A DNA stretch of 28,655 nt, taken from positions 1 through 28,655 of the forward strand of contig ADNK01003137.1 of assembly GCA_000320545.1 (NCBI GenBank), read 5' to 3'. The notes beneath the pieces are model-generated. The model made no database searches and had not been told where the DNA came from. It worked only from the letters and a program-made list of their open reading frames with translations. The stretch is from Bigelowiella natans CCMP2755. Its lineage: Eukaryota; Cercozoa; Chlorarachniophyceae. Numbering within the stretch: position 1 is the stretch's first letter; each line of letters begins with the position of its first letter. The translations under genes were made by a program, and so were the position numbers. This document shows, one piece after another, positions 10,330-20,590 of the stretch.

Positions 10330-11830
10330 GATATACGTGTATTGAGTTAACAAAACGCAGTTGCATATGTGCTACATGCACATGTCAAACGTAGGTTTTG
10401 AGTAATATGTAGATAGATTTCTTCCACTCAAACATGCTGCAGCAAATGGCGCTACACAGCGAAGCTACATGTGCAAATCAGCCACGATGCCAACTTCTCT
10501 TAAATACTTGCTTCCATTGTCTAGGTGTATGTGATATATAGCTGTATGCGTGCAACTATGCACATGTTTGGTAGTAGCGATAGGCAATTACTGTTTGTCG
10601 CTAGCCTCTCAGGTCTAGATGTGCTACAATCCAGCATGATGATACATCACAATGTGTACCCCGCTATCTATTACGTGACATGTTGCATTTGAAATCAGCC
10701 ATCACCACCGTTGCTATAGCTAGATAGCGCTTGCAAGCTAGCGTTGTCTAGTTGTGTGATTAATAACAAGTAGTGATGACTAGATGAACGGAACTAGAGA
10801 AGCAAACAACGCTGAGATGACTTTGATCTAGCAATTTATGAGCTACAGATGAGGATGACCTTTAAACAAATTTGATTGATTGATTGCATCCGGTCCGTCT
10901 CACACACTAGCACAGCTGGCGTGAGCTACGTTGCACTCGACCTAGATGGCACTACTGGTAGCCTGGATTGCAACAAACCAAAGCGACAGAATGACGAATT
11001 TTGCGCTCCAAGCGTTGCCTATGAGCATGTTTAATCCAAGATCACAACTGTGTGGAGAACCCATTCTATTCGTCACTTGCTCGAGCCGCCAGACTAGCTA
11101 AACTTGTTCTTTTCTAGTTCGTCACAGGCTGCACTGTGAAACTACACTAGACTAATGGACAAGGTTTAGCCAGCTAGCTAGAGATGACTAGATGAGGTGG
11201 AAAATTTTGCTTAGCAAAAGGACCAATTACTGAAATTCAGGCTATTCCACATTTCTAGTGTCAATCTAGTGCGTAGTACTAGAGTAGTCAAGCCAACAAG
11301 CTAGCTGCAGTGCGTTGAAATGATGTAACGCGAATCTTCACACTTGCTAGTCTGGCTAACTTAACTAGTTAACTCCATGGAACTTGACAGCGTTGACTAG
11401 TTAAATTGGCTGATGCTCTAGCTGACAGTGTGTGGTGTAGCTAGCTAGCTAGCTACATAGGCAGCTCGTACACTCGATGTGCATGGTTAGAGACATTAGG
11501 CTGTAGGGTTAGAGACAGCGCATGCATGCGCTGTTATGATAGACATGCAATACACGGTGTCTATTATTGTTACATGGACTAGTACACCTTTATAGTTTGT
11601 CTCTCACCATGTTTAGATGTGCATCGATCATCACTAGATCATATTGCGACTGCACAGAGGACTAGTTCACCATGCCAGCATACTAGCATTCGCTGCGAGT
11701 CTAGGAATGCTAATGAAATGGCAAACAGAACGTACAGCAGCAGCATTCGATCACACATGCGCATACATAGCTGCTAAAATTAAATTCGCATAGCACATGC
11801 TTATTCGCTTGTAGGTTTTTTCTGCGTCAC
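10330..11830. other. CTAG-rich block 2 (gene-free)
   Basis: About 33 CTAG sites in 1.5 kb by my count, against about 6 expected in equal-base DNA, plus TAGCTAGC, GACTAGAT and GTTAACT words. No long ORF in any frame and no splice-compatible coding segments were found. The stretch 11830-12357 has AT-rich filler, a 14-bp palindrome GATCGATATCGATC near 11984, and (AT)n at about 12302-12333, but no gene. Confidence 0.8.
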
Positions 11831-12299
11831 ACATTTTTTTTATTATTATTGGAAGAAATCGATCGATCATACGTCGTCGGGATTACTCTCTATCTGTATC
11901 TGAATACAAGAAGGGGCAAGGACCAAAAGTAGCTGCTAAACAATACATGTCCAGCTTTGATGAAATCCCGCCTCCCTACCCGTGATCGATATCGATCTCC
12001 CATTAAAAATATATAATTAAGACGGCGCTTTGCCTCCGCCGCGTCTTCGTCTAGATTCTTTGCTTTGTTTCAGCTTCTTTTTTTTGTTTTTGTTTTTCCT
12101 TTTTTCACTCTTTACACACGGTGGTCAACAACACGTCGTAGGAGGAGCTCACATGAGAAGCTATTCTATTAGCCCATCGTCGCTCATTTCCCTTGGTTTC
12201 TAGTCAAAAGCAGGAAATGGTATTTCCCCCGCTCGATCGTTGCCATGTCATTGAAAATCTAATTCTTCTGCTATCCTTAATCCTCTCTCCTCGGGCCAA

Positions 12300-12337
<38 letters not shown>

Positions 12338-12357
12338 AAATATCATATTCTCACACA

Positions 12358-14210
12358 TCACTTCTGAGAGTATCTCCCCCCTCTCTGCTTCATCTCCGCT
12401 TCCAACTCCGAGCATATGCTTCCAGGGCAGCCTCTGCTCTTTGCAATGAGCGAAGCAATGGCCTTCTCGTTTTTCCACGGGGCCAAGGCCCTGATGAGCT
12501 CCCGGCTGGACCCCAGCGACAGCTCCCTCACCACCACCACCTGCCGGTGGACGTCGTCCAAATCAATCGCCATATTCGACGTCATCAGGACCTTGGCCTT
12601 GTGCGTGACGCGGAGGAGCTCCGTCGCGAGGGAAGCTCCCAGCGCGCAGTTGGCGTTATCGAGCACGAAGAGGCAGTGCCATTGCGCGAGCAGCTGGAAG
12701 AGCGACCGGAAGGAGGCGCCCTTCAACGAGCTCGCCAAGCCCTCGTCGTGAAGGCCAATCGCCCTGACGAAGGCCCCGACTAGTTGCGATTGCGCTTCGT
12801 CGCCGGCGAAGTCGCCGGAGAGCCTAGATGCCTCCCGGGCGAGGGCCTTCATATCGATGTAATAGACGCCGTCAGCGAAGAAGTTCCTCTCCTCCACATA
12901 CCGCGTGCACATCTTAGCGATGGTGGATTTCCCAATGCGCCTTCTGCCGATCACGTTCACACAGCGGTGCTGCCGGAGCATGGAGACGCATTTCGAGACC
13001 TGCACGTGCCTCCCCAGCGCGTACGACGGGACGGGGGGGGTTGTGCTCAGGGGGTGGTGCTGCTGCGAAATGCTTCGCGCTAAGAAACTTCGGCGCCGCT
13101 GCCTCCGGCCCCCCCGCCGCTGCCCCCGAGCCTGCTTGTTGCTGGAGGGAACGTACTTCGGGGTGGGGAAGAGGACTTCTTCGTGGTCGCCGTCCTCCGG
13201 CAGAAGAACGAATTTCTCGCTTTCTTGCATATCGGCGGAGGCGCCTCCCTTGATGTCTCCCTCGAGGTGTTGTTGCTGCTGCTGCTCTCCCTCGCACTGA
13301 GCGTATCCCTCCTGCTCGTCATCCTCCTCCTCGTCGCCGTCCTCTGGAACGGAGGTGAAAGACTCGAGCCTCTCAGTGTCCGAGTTGCGCGTCGTTGAGA
13401 CCTCGTAGGTGTCCGGGGAATCGGCGTCCACGACAGCAGCTACGTTCGCTTTCGCGATCTCAAAAGCACGGCGCACGGTGTGGCCGTTGAACAGCGCCAT
13501 GTAGAAGAATCGGTTGAAATACCGAGCCGAGGAGTCCATTATACGCTGGTCCTTCTTGCAGGCAATTACATGCCGCGCCCCCGATGCCAGGAAGGCGTGC
13601 GCCGCCAGTTCCGAGTAGCATGCGGAGAGGACCACGCAGCGGGGAATGTTGCAATGCTGCAGCAGCTTCGAAAGCCGGGACATTAGGCAAAAATCGGCGA
13701 ATCCGCACTCGTTTTCCATCACAAACGCGTAGTTGGAGTTGTCAGGCGGCACGCGGGTCCCATGCGCGGATATGTGCAGCAGGGATGTGTCCTCCGTGCT
13801 CGAAAGCTCCTCTCCCAACGACATTCGTGATAGGTGGCGGAAGACAACGTCGATGTCTGAGTGGCATCGAGACGTGATGTCCTCTATCACGTGCCGCTCG
13901 GATGGAAGGCTAGGGATTTCCAAGTCGACCGGAACCTCCTTGCCGGGGGCATATTGCGTTGCATCTACGCTCACGAGCGGGTCAGCATGAAGCATTATAA
14001 CGCGCCCAACCTTATCGGCTCGGTTTTTCTGGCACAGGCAACGACCGACGACGAGGTCTTTAAAGTAATCTACCATGGATGCCAAGCGGCTGTCGCGCCT
14101 TTCACGGTGGCGCTTCCCCTGCTCGAGGTGACCCATACGAGCCACGCGCACCAATGGCATTCGCCGACGACTTTGAGACTGGTTGCACACAAAGTAGCGA
14201 TTTAGTATGG
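12358..14210 (-). CDS. CHAT (caspase-like) protease fused to NB-ARC/STAND NTPase
   Basis: One large exon carries nearly everything; residues are counted from the GTG codon at 14190 (610 aa). Residues 61-250 form a CHAT domain: MLHADPLVS, then LLHISAHG with His143 and VVLSACYSELAAHAFL with Cys191, the expected His/Cys dyad. Residues 255-395 are a disordered linker (acidic, poly-Gln, then Arg-rich). Residues 390-600 match NB-ARC: P-loop GRRRIGKST (415-423), Walker B LFVLDNA (Asp511), a sensor strand KVLMTSN and a GxP-like RGCPGS. The protein stops soon after this, with no winged-helix or repeat sensor. The 5' end is open: the exon follows a TTCTACAG acceptor at 14211 in phase 1, and a candidate first exon (ATG at 14584, donor after 14521) fits. 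A start at the internal ATG 14160 is the alternative. The exon is GC-richer than its surroundings and intronless over 1.85 kb. By analogy with bacterial and eukaryotic CHAT and STAND proteins, a nucleotide-switched protease in cell death or immunity is inferred. Confidence 0.87.
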
Positions 14211-14520
14211 CTGTAGAATTAAAACAGAGTGATGGTTTGTTTCACCTTCTCAAGCCTTCTAGTCGGTCTCCTCATTTTCTGGGTGGATTGCGGTTTGGCT
14301 GCCAAACTTGTTTGCTGCATTTCTACGCCATGTTCCTGTTGTTTCCCATCAGCTGTGGGTGCGGGATACGTCGGAGATGGAAGTTCTGGAGCGGACTTTC
14401 TCTTTTCATTCTGCTTGTCTATCATTGGAGGAGACTGGCGAATGGCAGGGGTTGAAGAATGCTGCACAGCTTCTCTCGTTGTGTTACTGCATTCCCTACT
14501 CGCACAATTTCGATTGTTAC

Positions 14521-14584
14521 CAAATATCAATTTGCTCCAAAGAGATCGCGGTTGTGAGGACGAGGACGTGCGAGATGACGCCAT
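14521..14584 (-). CDS. Candidate first exon of the CHAT-NB-ARC gene
   Basis: ATG at 14584 opens a Ser/Arg-rich segment (MASSRTSSSSQPRSLWSK). The donor TTTG|GTAACA after 14521 leaves phase 1, which matches the acceptor at 14211, giving a 310-nt intron. Two other donors in the same ORF, near 14500 and 14485, also leave phase 1, so the junction is not settled. Confidence 0.4.
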
Positions 14585-14869
14585 TGGAACAGGGAACGGG
14601 ACGCGCTTCCTCCCACACCGTCCCTCTATCTATTTTTAAGATCAAAGATAAAACAAAGATGTGTATTATTTCAACTAATTATTGCGATTTGGAAAGAAAG
14701 ACATGTATAAAAATAAAATTTTAACATTTTGAATATCATTCAGCCAGATACTGGCTCACGTGATTGAGAGTAAAGTTTGAATTCCTCGATAAGGTATAAA
14801 CCAAGCATTGGATTACCGAGGCAGTCCTATTTATCCAGATTTTTCGCAACTTTTTGATAGTCGTAACTA

Positions 14870-15114
14870 TTAAATATGTTTTGATCTATGCGTATGACCG
14901 ACATCAAGGTTGTTTTTGTACGTAGTTTCATCTTGATTCCAATTTTCTCTATCGCCCAACAATCGCGTAAGTGCAGAATGCATTACATTTCGCATGGAAC
15001 GACAAAAGAATAATCGCAATTTTAATCTAAATTTGACACTTCGATCGTACTGAGAAATTTCTTGGGAACGTACAAGCTCTATCGTCATCTCAACAGAATC
15101 CTTAAAGATATCAC
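14870..15114 (-). CDS. Unassigned open segment, possible exon
   Basis: Minus-strand frame beginning after a CTTAG acceptor, with segments such as FKDSVEMTIELVRSQEISQ and MRNVMHSALTRLLGDR. Its 5' half lies in the first copy of the 130-bp duplication described next; the second copy is broken in this frame. No family recognised. It could be an orphan exon or part of a decayed element. Confidence 0.2.
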
Positions 15115-15241
15115 CTAAGATTACGCAAAACGACAAATGAACAATCTCAATTTCAATTTAAATTTGACACTTCGATCGTACTGCGATCTTGGGAACGACA
15201 AGCTCTGTCGTCATCTCAACAGAATCCTTTGAGATGGACCT
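14998..15241. repeat. Diverged ~130-bp tandem duplication
   Basis: Two adjacent copies (about 14998-15127 and 15128-15241) share AAATTTGACACTTCGATCGT and CGTCATCTCAACAGAATCCT. They differ by several substitutions and small indels, such as GAGAAATTTCTTGG versus GCGATCTTGG. Copy 2 runs directly into the TA-free tract. Confidence 0.93.
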
Positions 15242-16200
15242 GTCACCCCTGAGTTTGCGCAATTCTGTTTGTGGAACGAAGATCACAACAGCGAAGGAAG
15301 AGCGCAGTGAATGTGGTCACGAAGTCACGAGAGATGGCCACGCTCACCCAGGCGATGAACGATGTCACTTTGTTGTTTGCTGCTGGAAGACGAAAGCAAC
15401 GTTTGTTCCATCGGAGAATCCTTCGCCAGCTTCGCGGCGCGGTCGTTTTTGAGAGGAGCCAACCTTCCTCCTGCGGGAAGGAGCGGTCAGTCCTCTGATT
15501 CGCAATGGCGTTGGGACTTGTGTGGTGGAAGTCAGGTGTGCCTTGCACGTTGTCTGTGCCTTTTTGACGTTCCATCCCCACCATCGTGCAAGTGTGAGGG
15601 CAGAGTGAAAGTGGGCACTTGGGAGGAAACAAGTGCTGCAGAAGTGCAGGAATGAGCCTGCCGTGTCGAGTTCCAATCACAAACAGCAGCGTGACAAACT
15701 TGCATTGGACCACCATGTCAGACTGACACTTGCCAGCTGGCCAGCGTGCTCGAAGAATCCGTCGTTTTCCGGATCAGTCGGCCACAACGATGGCTGGATG
15801 GGACTCCTGTCTGCAATCAGCCAACAGACGCGCTGCTCGCCAATGCTTGTTGTTGCACGTTGGTGCAATCAAAGCTTTTGAAAACAAACAACGATGAAAG
15901 TGCATTGTGAGCTTGAGCGTGCATGCCAAATCAAGCTCCCAAGAGCTTCCCGACATCATGACACTTTGGCAATTTGTCGATTCGGTGAATTGCAACACAA
16001 GTTTGAAATTCATGCTGTCGACACCATGGCATGTTGCAGCACTGTGTCTTCCGAAGCCATGTTGTCGACAACATGCTCACGTTGTCGACAGCACGAGATT
16101 CTTGCAAACATCATTTGTTCAAAATCATCAGCAGACACCTGTCACAATGCACTGTGATGATTCGTTGCTTTTGAAACACACATCGCATCATTTTCCATGT

Positions 16201-16320
16201 GTTGTCATTGACATTGCAAACATGAGTCACATTGTCATTGACAACACAAATGCAAGTCACATTGTCGTTGACACTTCAAGTGTGAGTCATGTTGTCGTTG
16301 ACAAGTTGGTCATGTTGTCG
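16201..16320. repeat. 30-bp tandem repeat, four units
   Basis: Units start at 16201, 16231, 16261 and 16291, each beginning RTTGTCRTTGACA and (in the first three) ending GAGTCAC-like. Read on the plus strand they encode a 10-residue repeat (VVIDIANMSH, IVIDNTNASH, IVVDTSSVSH). Substitutions fall so as to keep hydrophobic/Asp positions, but the tract lacks TA stops anyway, so coding is not implied. Confidence 0.9.
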
Positions 16321-16323
16321 TTG

Positions 16324-16325
<2 letters not shown>

Positions 16326-16377
<52 letters not shown>

Positions 16378-16461
16378 CACCCCCATTCTGGCCCCCCCAC
16401 TGTCAACACACCCCCCCCCCCCCCACTGCCGTCACCTTTTCCACCCCCACCCCCACGCACA

Positions 16462-16517
<56 letters not shown>

Positions 16518-16583
16518 CATCCTCATTCTTGCACCCCCACTGTCAACCCACCCCCCCCCCCCCCACTGCCGTCACCTTTTCCT
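16326..16583. repeat. Tandem duplication of a (CT)n/(C)n cassette
   Basis: The order (CT)n - CATCATCA - CCCCCACTGTCAAC - poly-C - ACTGCCGTCACCTTTTCC occurs twice (about 16326-16443 and 16464-16583), with few differences. A (GA)n array at about 16650-16697 is complementary to the (CT)n arrays and could pair with them. Confidence 0.93.
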
Positions 16584-16651
16584 GAAGAGCAAGAACTGGA
16601 AGAGTGCAGAAAATGCCACAATCGTCGTGCACACCTGTGGTGCAGACGCAC

Positions 16652-16699
<48 letters not shown>

Positions 16700-17126
16700 G
16701 TCGTTAGCGCATTGCCTTGTTTTCGAGATTCTGCTTCGAGCTCTCCCTGAAGCGTTTGCTGCTGCTGTTGCCATTTTCACCACTGTCGTTGTTCCTGACC
16801 CAGCTTTCAACAATGCCGTCCTAGGTAGTCACATCAATGTGCATGTGCACATGTGTGCACATGTGCATGTGTGCACATGTGTTGTGCATGCCTCCCATGT
16901 TTTTTCTTGGTGGGGGGGGGGGGGGGGGAGAGAAACAGACTTGTTGTGGCTTGTCAAGGCCATCGACGCAACCGACTGCTAATGACATTGCGCGTTGGCG
17001 CTTGAAACGACAATTTCTACTTTGCCACAATTGTGCACAAGGCTGCAAAGTTTGCAGGGAGCTTGGTGTCTGAGATGATCTACCTCATGAAGAACAGGTT
17101 GGGTCAACCCAGTTTTCTTGTTCAAG

Positions 17127-17501
17127 AGTTCCACTTCGACAATGGTGACAACATGCATCATGCCAATTGTTCGCAGAATTGCAGATGCAGCTACCGGGAT
17201 CCCTCTTCTAGAAACGGTGAAGCAGGATTGCATGTGCGCAAAAACTGGGATGTGCTTCACTTCTTGCCTGATGATTGATTTGTGATGCAGACCATCGAGC
17301 CATTGCCATCATTGTGATCGTGTGACTCGATCACTCCCTTGACGCACTTGCTTATTTCAGGCAGTGAACAAGTGCATTTGCAAAGGCAGCAACAGCAATT
17401 CTAGTGAAGATCAAAAAGCAGCCCAGTCCATGTCAGACATCGATGTACCGGAGCGCAAAGATCGTGATGGCGCTTCTCCTGGAGAAGAGCGTAGCCAATG
17501 A
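17127..17501 (+). CDS. Two candidate terminal exons of an unrecognised gene
   Basis: 17127-17216 and 17361-17501 join in phase 0 after strong acceptors (TTTTCTTGTTCAAG and CTTATTTCAG). The tail is hydrophilic (SSEDQKAAQSMSDIDVPERK). No upstream exons could be joined convincingly, since the TA-poor DNA upstream is open in most frames. It overlaps, on the opposite strand, exon 2 of the PIP-box candidate, so at most one of the two is likely translated. Confidence 0.25.
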
Positions 17502-18159
17502 TGATAGTAGAGGAGAAGCTCGAATTTTGAACAAACAGTTGCGTCCATTGTTCTCGCATCAAGGGGTTTTGATTTTTGCATGCTTGTCCATGCATGTCAT
17601 CTATTTCAAAAAGCAAGTAATTATGATACTTCATTGGTCACGGCTGAACGCAATGCCCTGGTGCCTATCTAGCTATGCTAGCATGCTCATGCGGGGTGAA
17701 CGCCACGCGAGCATAGAACATAAACGCGAAGTAATAAGGCAGCATTTGCGGCCCGGCGGCGCGAGGTAACACACATACTAGCAGTATCGATGACAAACGG
17801 ATTACTTTCGAAGCCGGTAATCAATGCAACCAAACATACATACTTCGCTCTGTTGCGATTATTACATCTAGACATGCATATCGCATCATTACAACTACGA
17901 CAATGTAATGTACAGACTGCACATGCTATCCTAGTATCATTCAATATCACACTGTTATGTGCGTCATAAGTGCTATCTACTGCTATGGCGAACATGCACG
18001 CTTTACGTGACTCCCCGAGAGGGTTGCAACTACCGAGACTTAACTTAGCAATGATCTTCACTTACCTTTCCTAGGTTTCTTCGAGAAGAAATCGTTGATG
18101 CTACTCTGCGATATCTCCCGTTTTTTCTTCTTTCCTCGTTTTTGGACACCTGTGTGCAT
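17411..18159 (-). CDS. Possible 53-aa nuclear protein with a PCNA-interacting (PIP) box
   Basis: Exon 1 (18159-18066) opens on ATG and ends at a consensus donor AAAG|GTAAGTGAAG. It encodes a basic nuclear-localisation-like run (KRGKKKKR) directly followed by QSSINDFF, a fit to the PIP-box pattern Qxx[ILM]xx[FY][FY], then basic residues. Exon 2 (17478-17411) follows the acceptor CTCTTCTCCAG in the matching phase and ends EAPSRSLRSG...DWAAF. The 587-nt intron contains CTAG-rich block 3. The PIP box suggests recruitment to the replication clamp, as in small clamp-associated factors or the N-termini of repair enzymes. The second exon may be wrong, and the true protein could be longer. Confidence 0.35.
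17640..18060. other. CTAG/TAGCTA-rich block 3
   Basis: An abrupt change from the TA-poor sequence to the left: CTATCTAGCTATGCTAGCATG starts near 17665. It lies inside the proposed intron of the PIP-box gene. No coding content is supported. Confidence 0.6.
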
Positions 18160-18332
18160 TGTTTGCCCATCAGATTCGAGTCTAAAACTATTATTTGTGG
18201 GGGTTTTTGGGGTTTGATGTGAAATGTGATTTGAAAGGGTTAGTTATGGCGTGCTAGAGAAGAACATCATCATCGATGTTCTCGACATTAATCGTGATGA
18301 TACGTAAGGTTTCATCTTCGTCTTCACCACTT

Positions 18333-18764
18333 TCACCAACATATTTTAGCGCTTCTGCTGCTACCAGAGGCGGAGGTAGCAATCTTCTCTGGATTTCCCA
18401 TAGCCTTCTCCCTTATCTTCATCTCTGGCTTGTGCTGCCCGTCCTCATCATCATCATTATCATCGTCGTTGTCGCCGTTGTCGTCACCATCTTCATCATT
18501 ATCATCGTCGTTGTCGTCGTTGTCGTCACCATCTTCTTCGTCTCGCTCGCGATTTGTCTTTCCAGGAGCCGGTGTTTCCTCTTCTCCTCCTCTTTCTTCT
18601 TGGGCTGCTTGAATAGAGCTGCCGCATTCCTTTCCCCCACTGAGAACGCTGTCCCCATCACCATCGTCGTCGTTATCATCATCCTCATTGTCCTCATCAT
18701 CCTCTTTATCATCATCAGGATCCTCGTCACTATCGTCGCCCGTGCCCTGCGCGCAGTGTCGATT

Positions 18765-18800
<36 letters not shown>

Positions 18801-19074
18801 TGTCTTACTGCGTGATATATGTGCGTGTGTGTGTGTGTTTAAGAGAGGGGGGGAGGATGGAGAGGAGAGGGGAAGAGTCAAACTTGAACTTTATATAGAG
18901 AAGTGGGAGATGTGGCAAATGAAGCAATGCTGTGAGCAGTCCCTTTCTCACCTCATCGGATTCCTGAGAAGATAGCAGCAACCGAGAGCTGGAACCCAAT
19001 GATGATCCAATCGACTACATAATTAATCATCATTATGATGGTTGATAATAGTAATTAGCTTCAAGAAAACGCTC

Positions 19075-19124
<50 letters not shown>

Positions 19125-19212
19125 CCTCCCTCCTACTGTCTCAATGGAAAAGTTCCATCAGTACAATAAACGTCTGGCCCTTACATCCCCCATCATTCCC
19201 CCCCCTTTATTT

Positions 19213-19246
<34 letters not shown>

Positions 19247-20556
19247 CTTTTATCCTTCCCCGCCCCCTCCCCAACCAGACGGAGTAGAGGTGTGTAGTGT
19301 GTTTGTTGGATGCCCCCCACCCTGTAGAAGCGGTCTATGATCCTAAAGTGCACGATGTAGACCTCCAGATCAAGATGCCTAAGCAAGCGAATCATCGATT
19401 ACAAATTGTTGAAATCAGTGACCGGCGAGGATTGCTGCCATGTACGGACTTTGTACTGCCAACCTCGTAGAATAAGAGCTCGGGAAACCCCCCCCCCCCC
19501 TCCCCCCTTCCTTCCCCCCCCCTTCCCCCCCCCCCCCCCCTTGTTACCTGCAGACTTTGAACGCTCGTCGCATTGAAGCTCCGACCCAACTCTTTGGGTT
19601 TCCGAATGCCCCATCCCCGACAAAAGTAAGGAACACCCTGGTAGGGGGGGAGGGAAGGGGGGGGAATGGGAGGATCAGCGAGTCATCGATTCGTAGGAAA
19701 AGGAGTCGTTGTGAGATGTGGTGGTGTGTGCTGAATCTTGAATAATCACCTTCTGGATCCCCCGTACGTTACAGCATTTACAATGCCGGCTTGCAAAGTT
19801 GCCTATAATAGAATTAACTCATATCACCATCACCAACATGCTCACGTGAATACTCACACACTTCTCGGGCAACTACACAGCACACACGACACACACACAC
19901 ACACACACACGCCATCGCATCGGTGGTGGGAGGGCTGTAGATCTTTTCCTGCCACCATGAAGAGACCGACCACGCCGTAAAAGGAAAAACGGTTGAATCT
20001 TTTGCTCCCCAGAAACACATACACTCCTCAACCAATTCTTCCTACATTTTGGTGCGCAATTCGATCGGGGTCATCGTTTGCTACCTCGTATGTTGCTTCG
20101 AGAACCATGCAGGCAAATCGCCTCCAGAAATGAGCAGGCACACTCGTATAGCTTATACGTATGTATTCAAACAAGGACACAATGATGTTAAACAGGGAAG
20201 ATTGAGAAAGAGAAAGAGAGAGACAGAGAGAGAGGGGGGGGGGGGGGGGGGGGGGGAGAGAGAGAATAACGGTCTTGTTTAAATCTTTGAAGTTTGACTT
20301 GACCATATCGATACACAACAAAGCTCCTTGGAAGCTACAGAGCCACTACTACTACAACTACTACTACTGCTCCATGAGCTTTATCATATCCTTAGCCTCT
20401 CATCACCTGATGCTAAGGGCCGAGCAGAACGCCTGAGAAACGGTGTTCCTTCCATTTTTCGGAGCAGCTGCCTCCCCCTCGGCATGTTCTCCTTCCTCCT
20501 CATTCTCCTCGATGACCTCCACGGTGTTATTATACGTTCTTCGTAATAAAGTATTC

Positions 20557-20590
<34 letters not shown>

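Larger units (their letters stand above)
15181..16704. other. 1.5-kb tract with no TA dinucleotide
   Basis: I read every line from 15181 to 16704 and found no TA on either strand (TA is its own reverse complement). The last TA before it is at 15179-15180 and the next at 16705-16706. All TAA, TAG, TTA and CTA codons are therefore absent, leaving only TGA as a stop in six frames, so the many overlapping ORFs here (up to 266 codons at 15907-16707) are expected and are not evidence of genes. The tract is rich in TTGT/ACAA, TGTCGAC and CATG words. It includes a 30-bp repeat and a duplicated microsatellite unit. Depletion continues more weakly to about 17640. Confidence 0.95.

Noticed and set aside
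15243-15716. 157-codon minus-strand ORF and several overlapping ORFs
   Set aside because: Same compositional cause; no splice sites, motifs or conserved pattern.
15907-16707. 266-codon plus-strand ORF
   Set aside because: It lies almost wholly in the TA-free tract, where TAA and TAG cannot occur. It includes (CT)n and poly-C translations (LSLSLS, PPPP). Length alone is no evidence of coding.
19328-19470. Plus-strand exon-like segment (VHDVDLQIKMPKQ)
   Set aside because: It is the antisense of the LDLEVYIVHF exon of the macro-like gene; no plus-strand partners were found.
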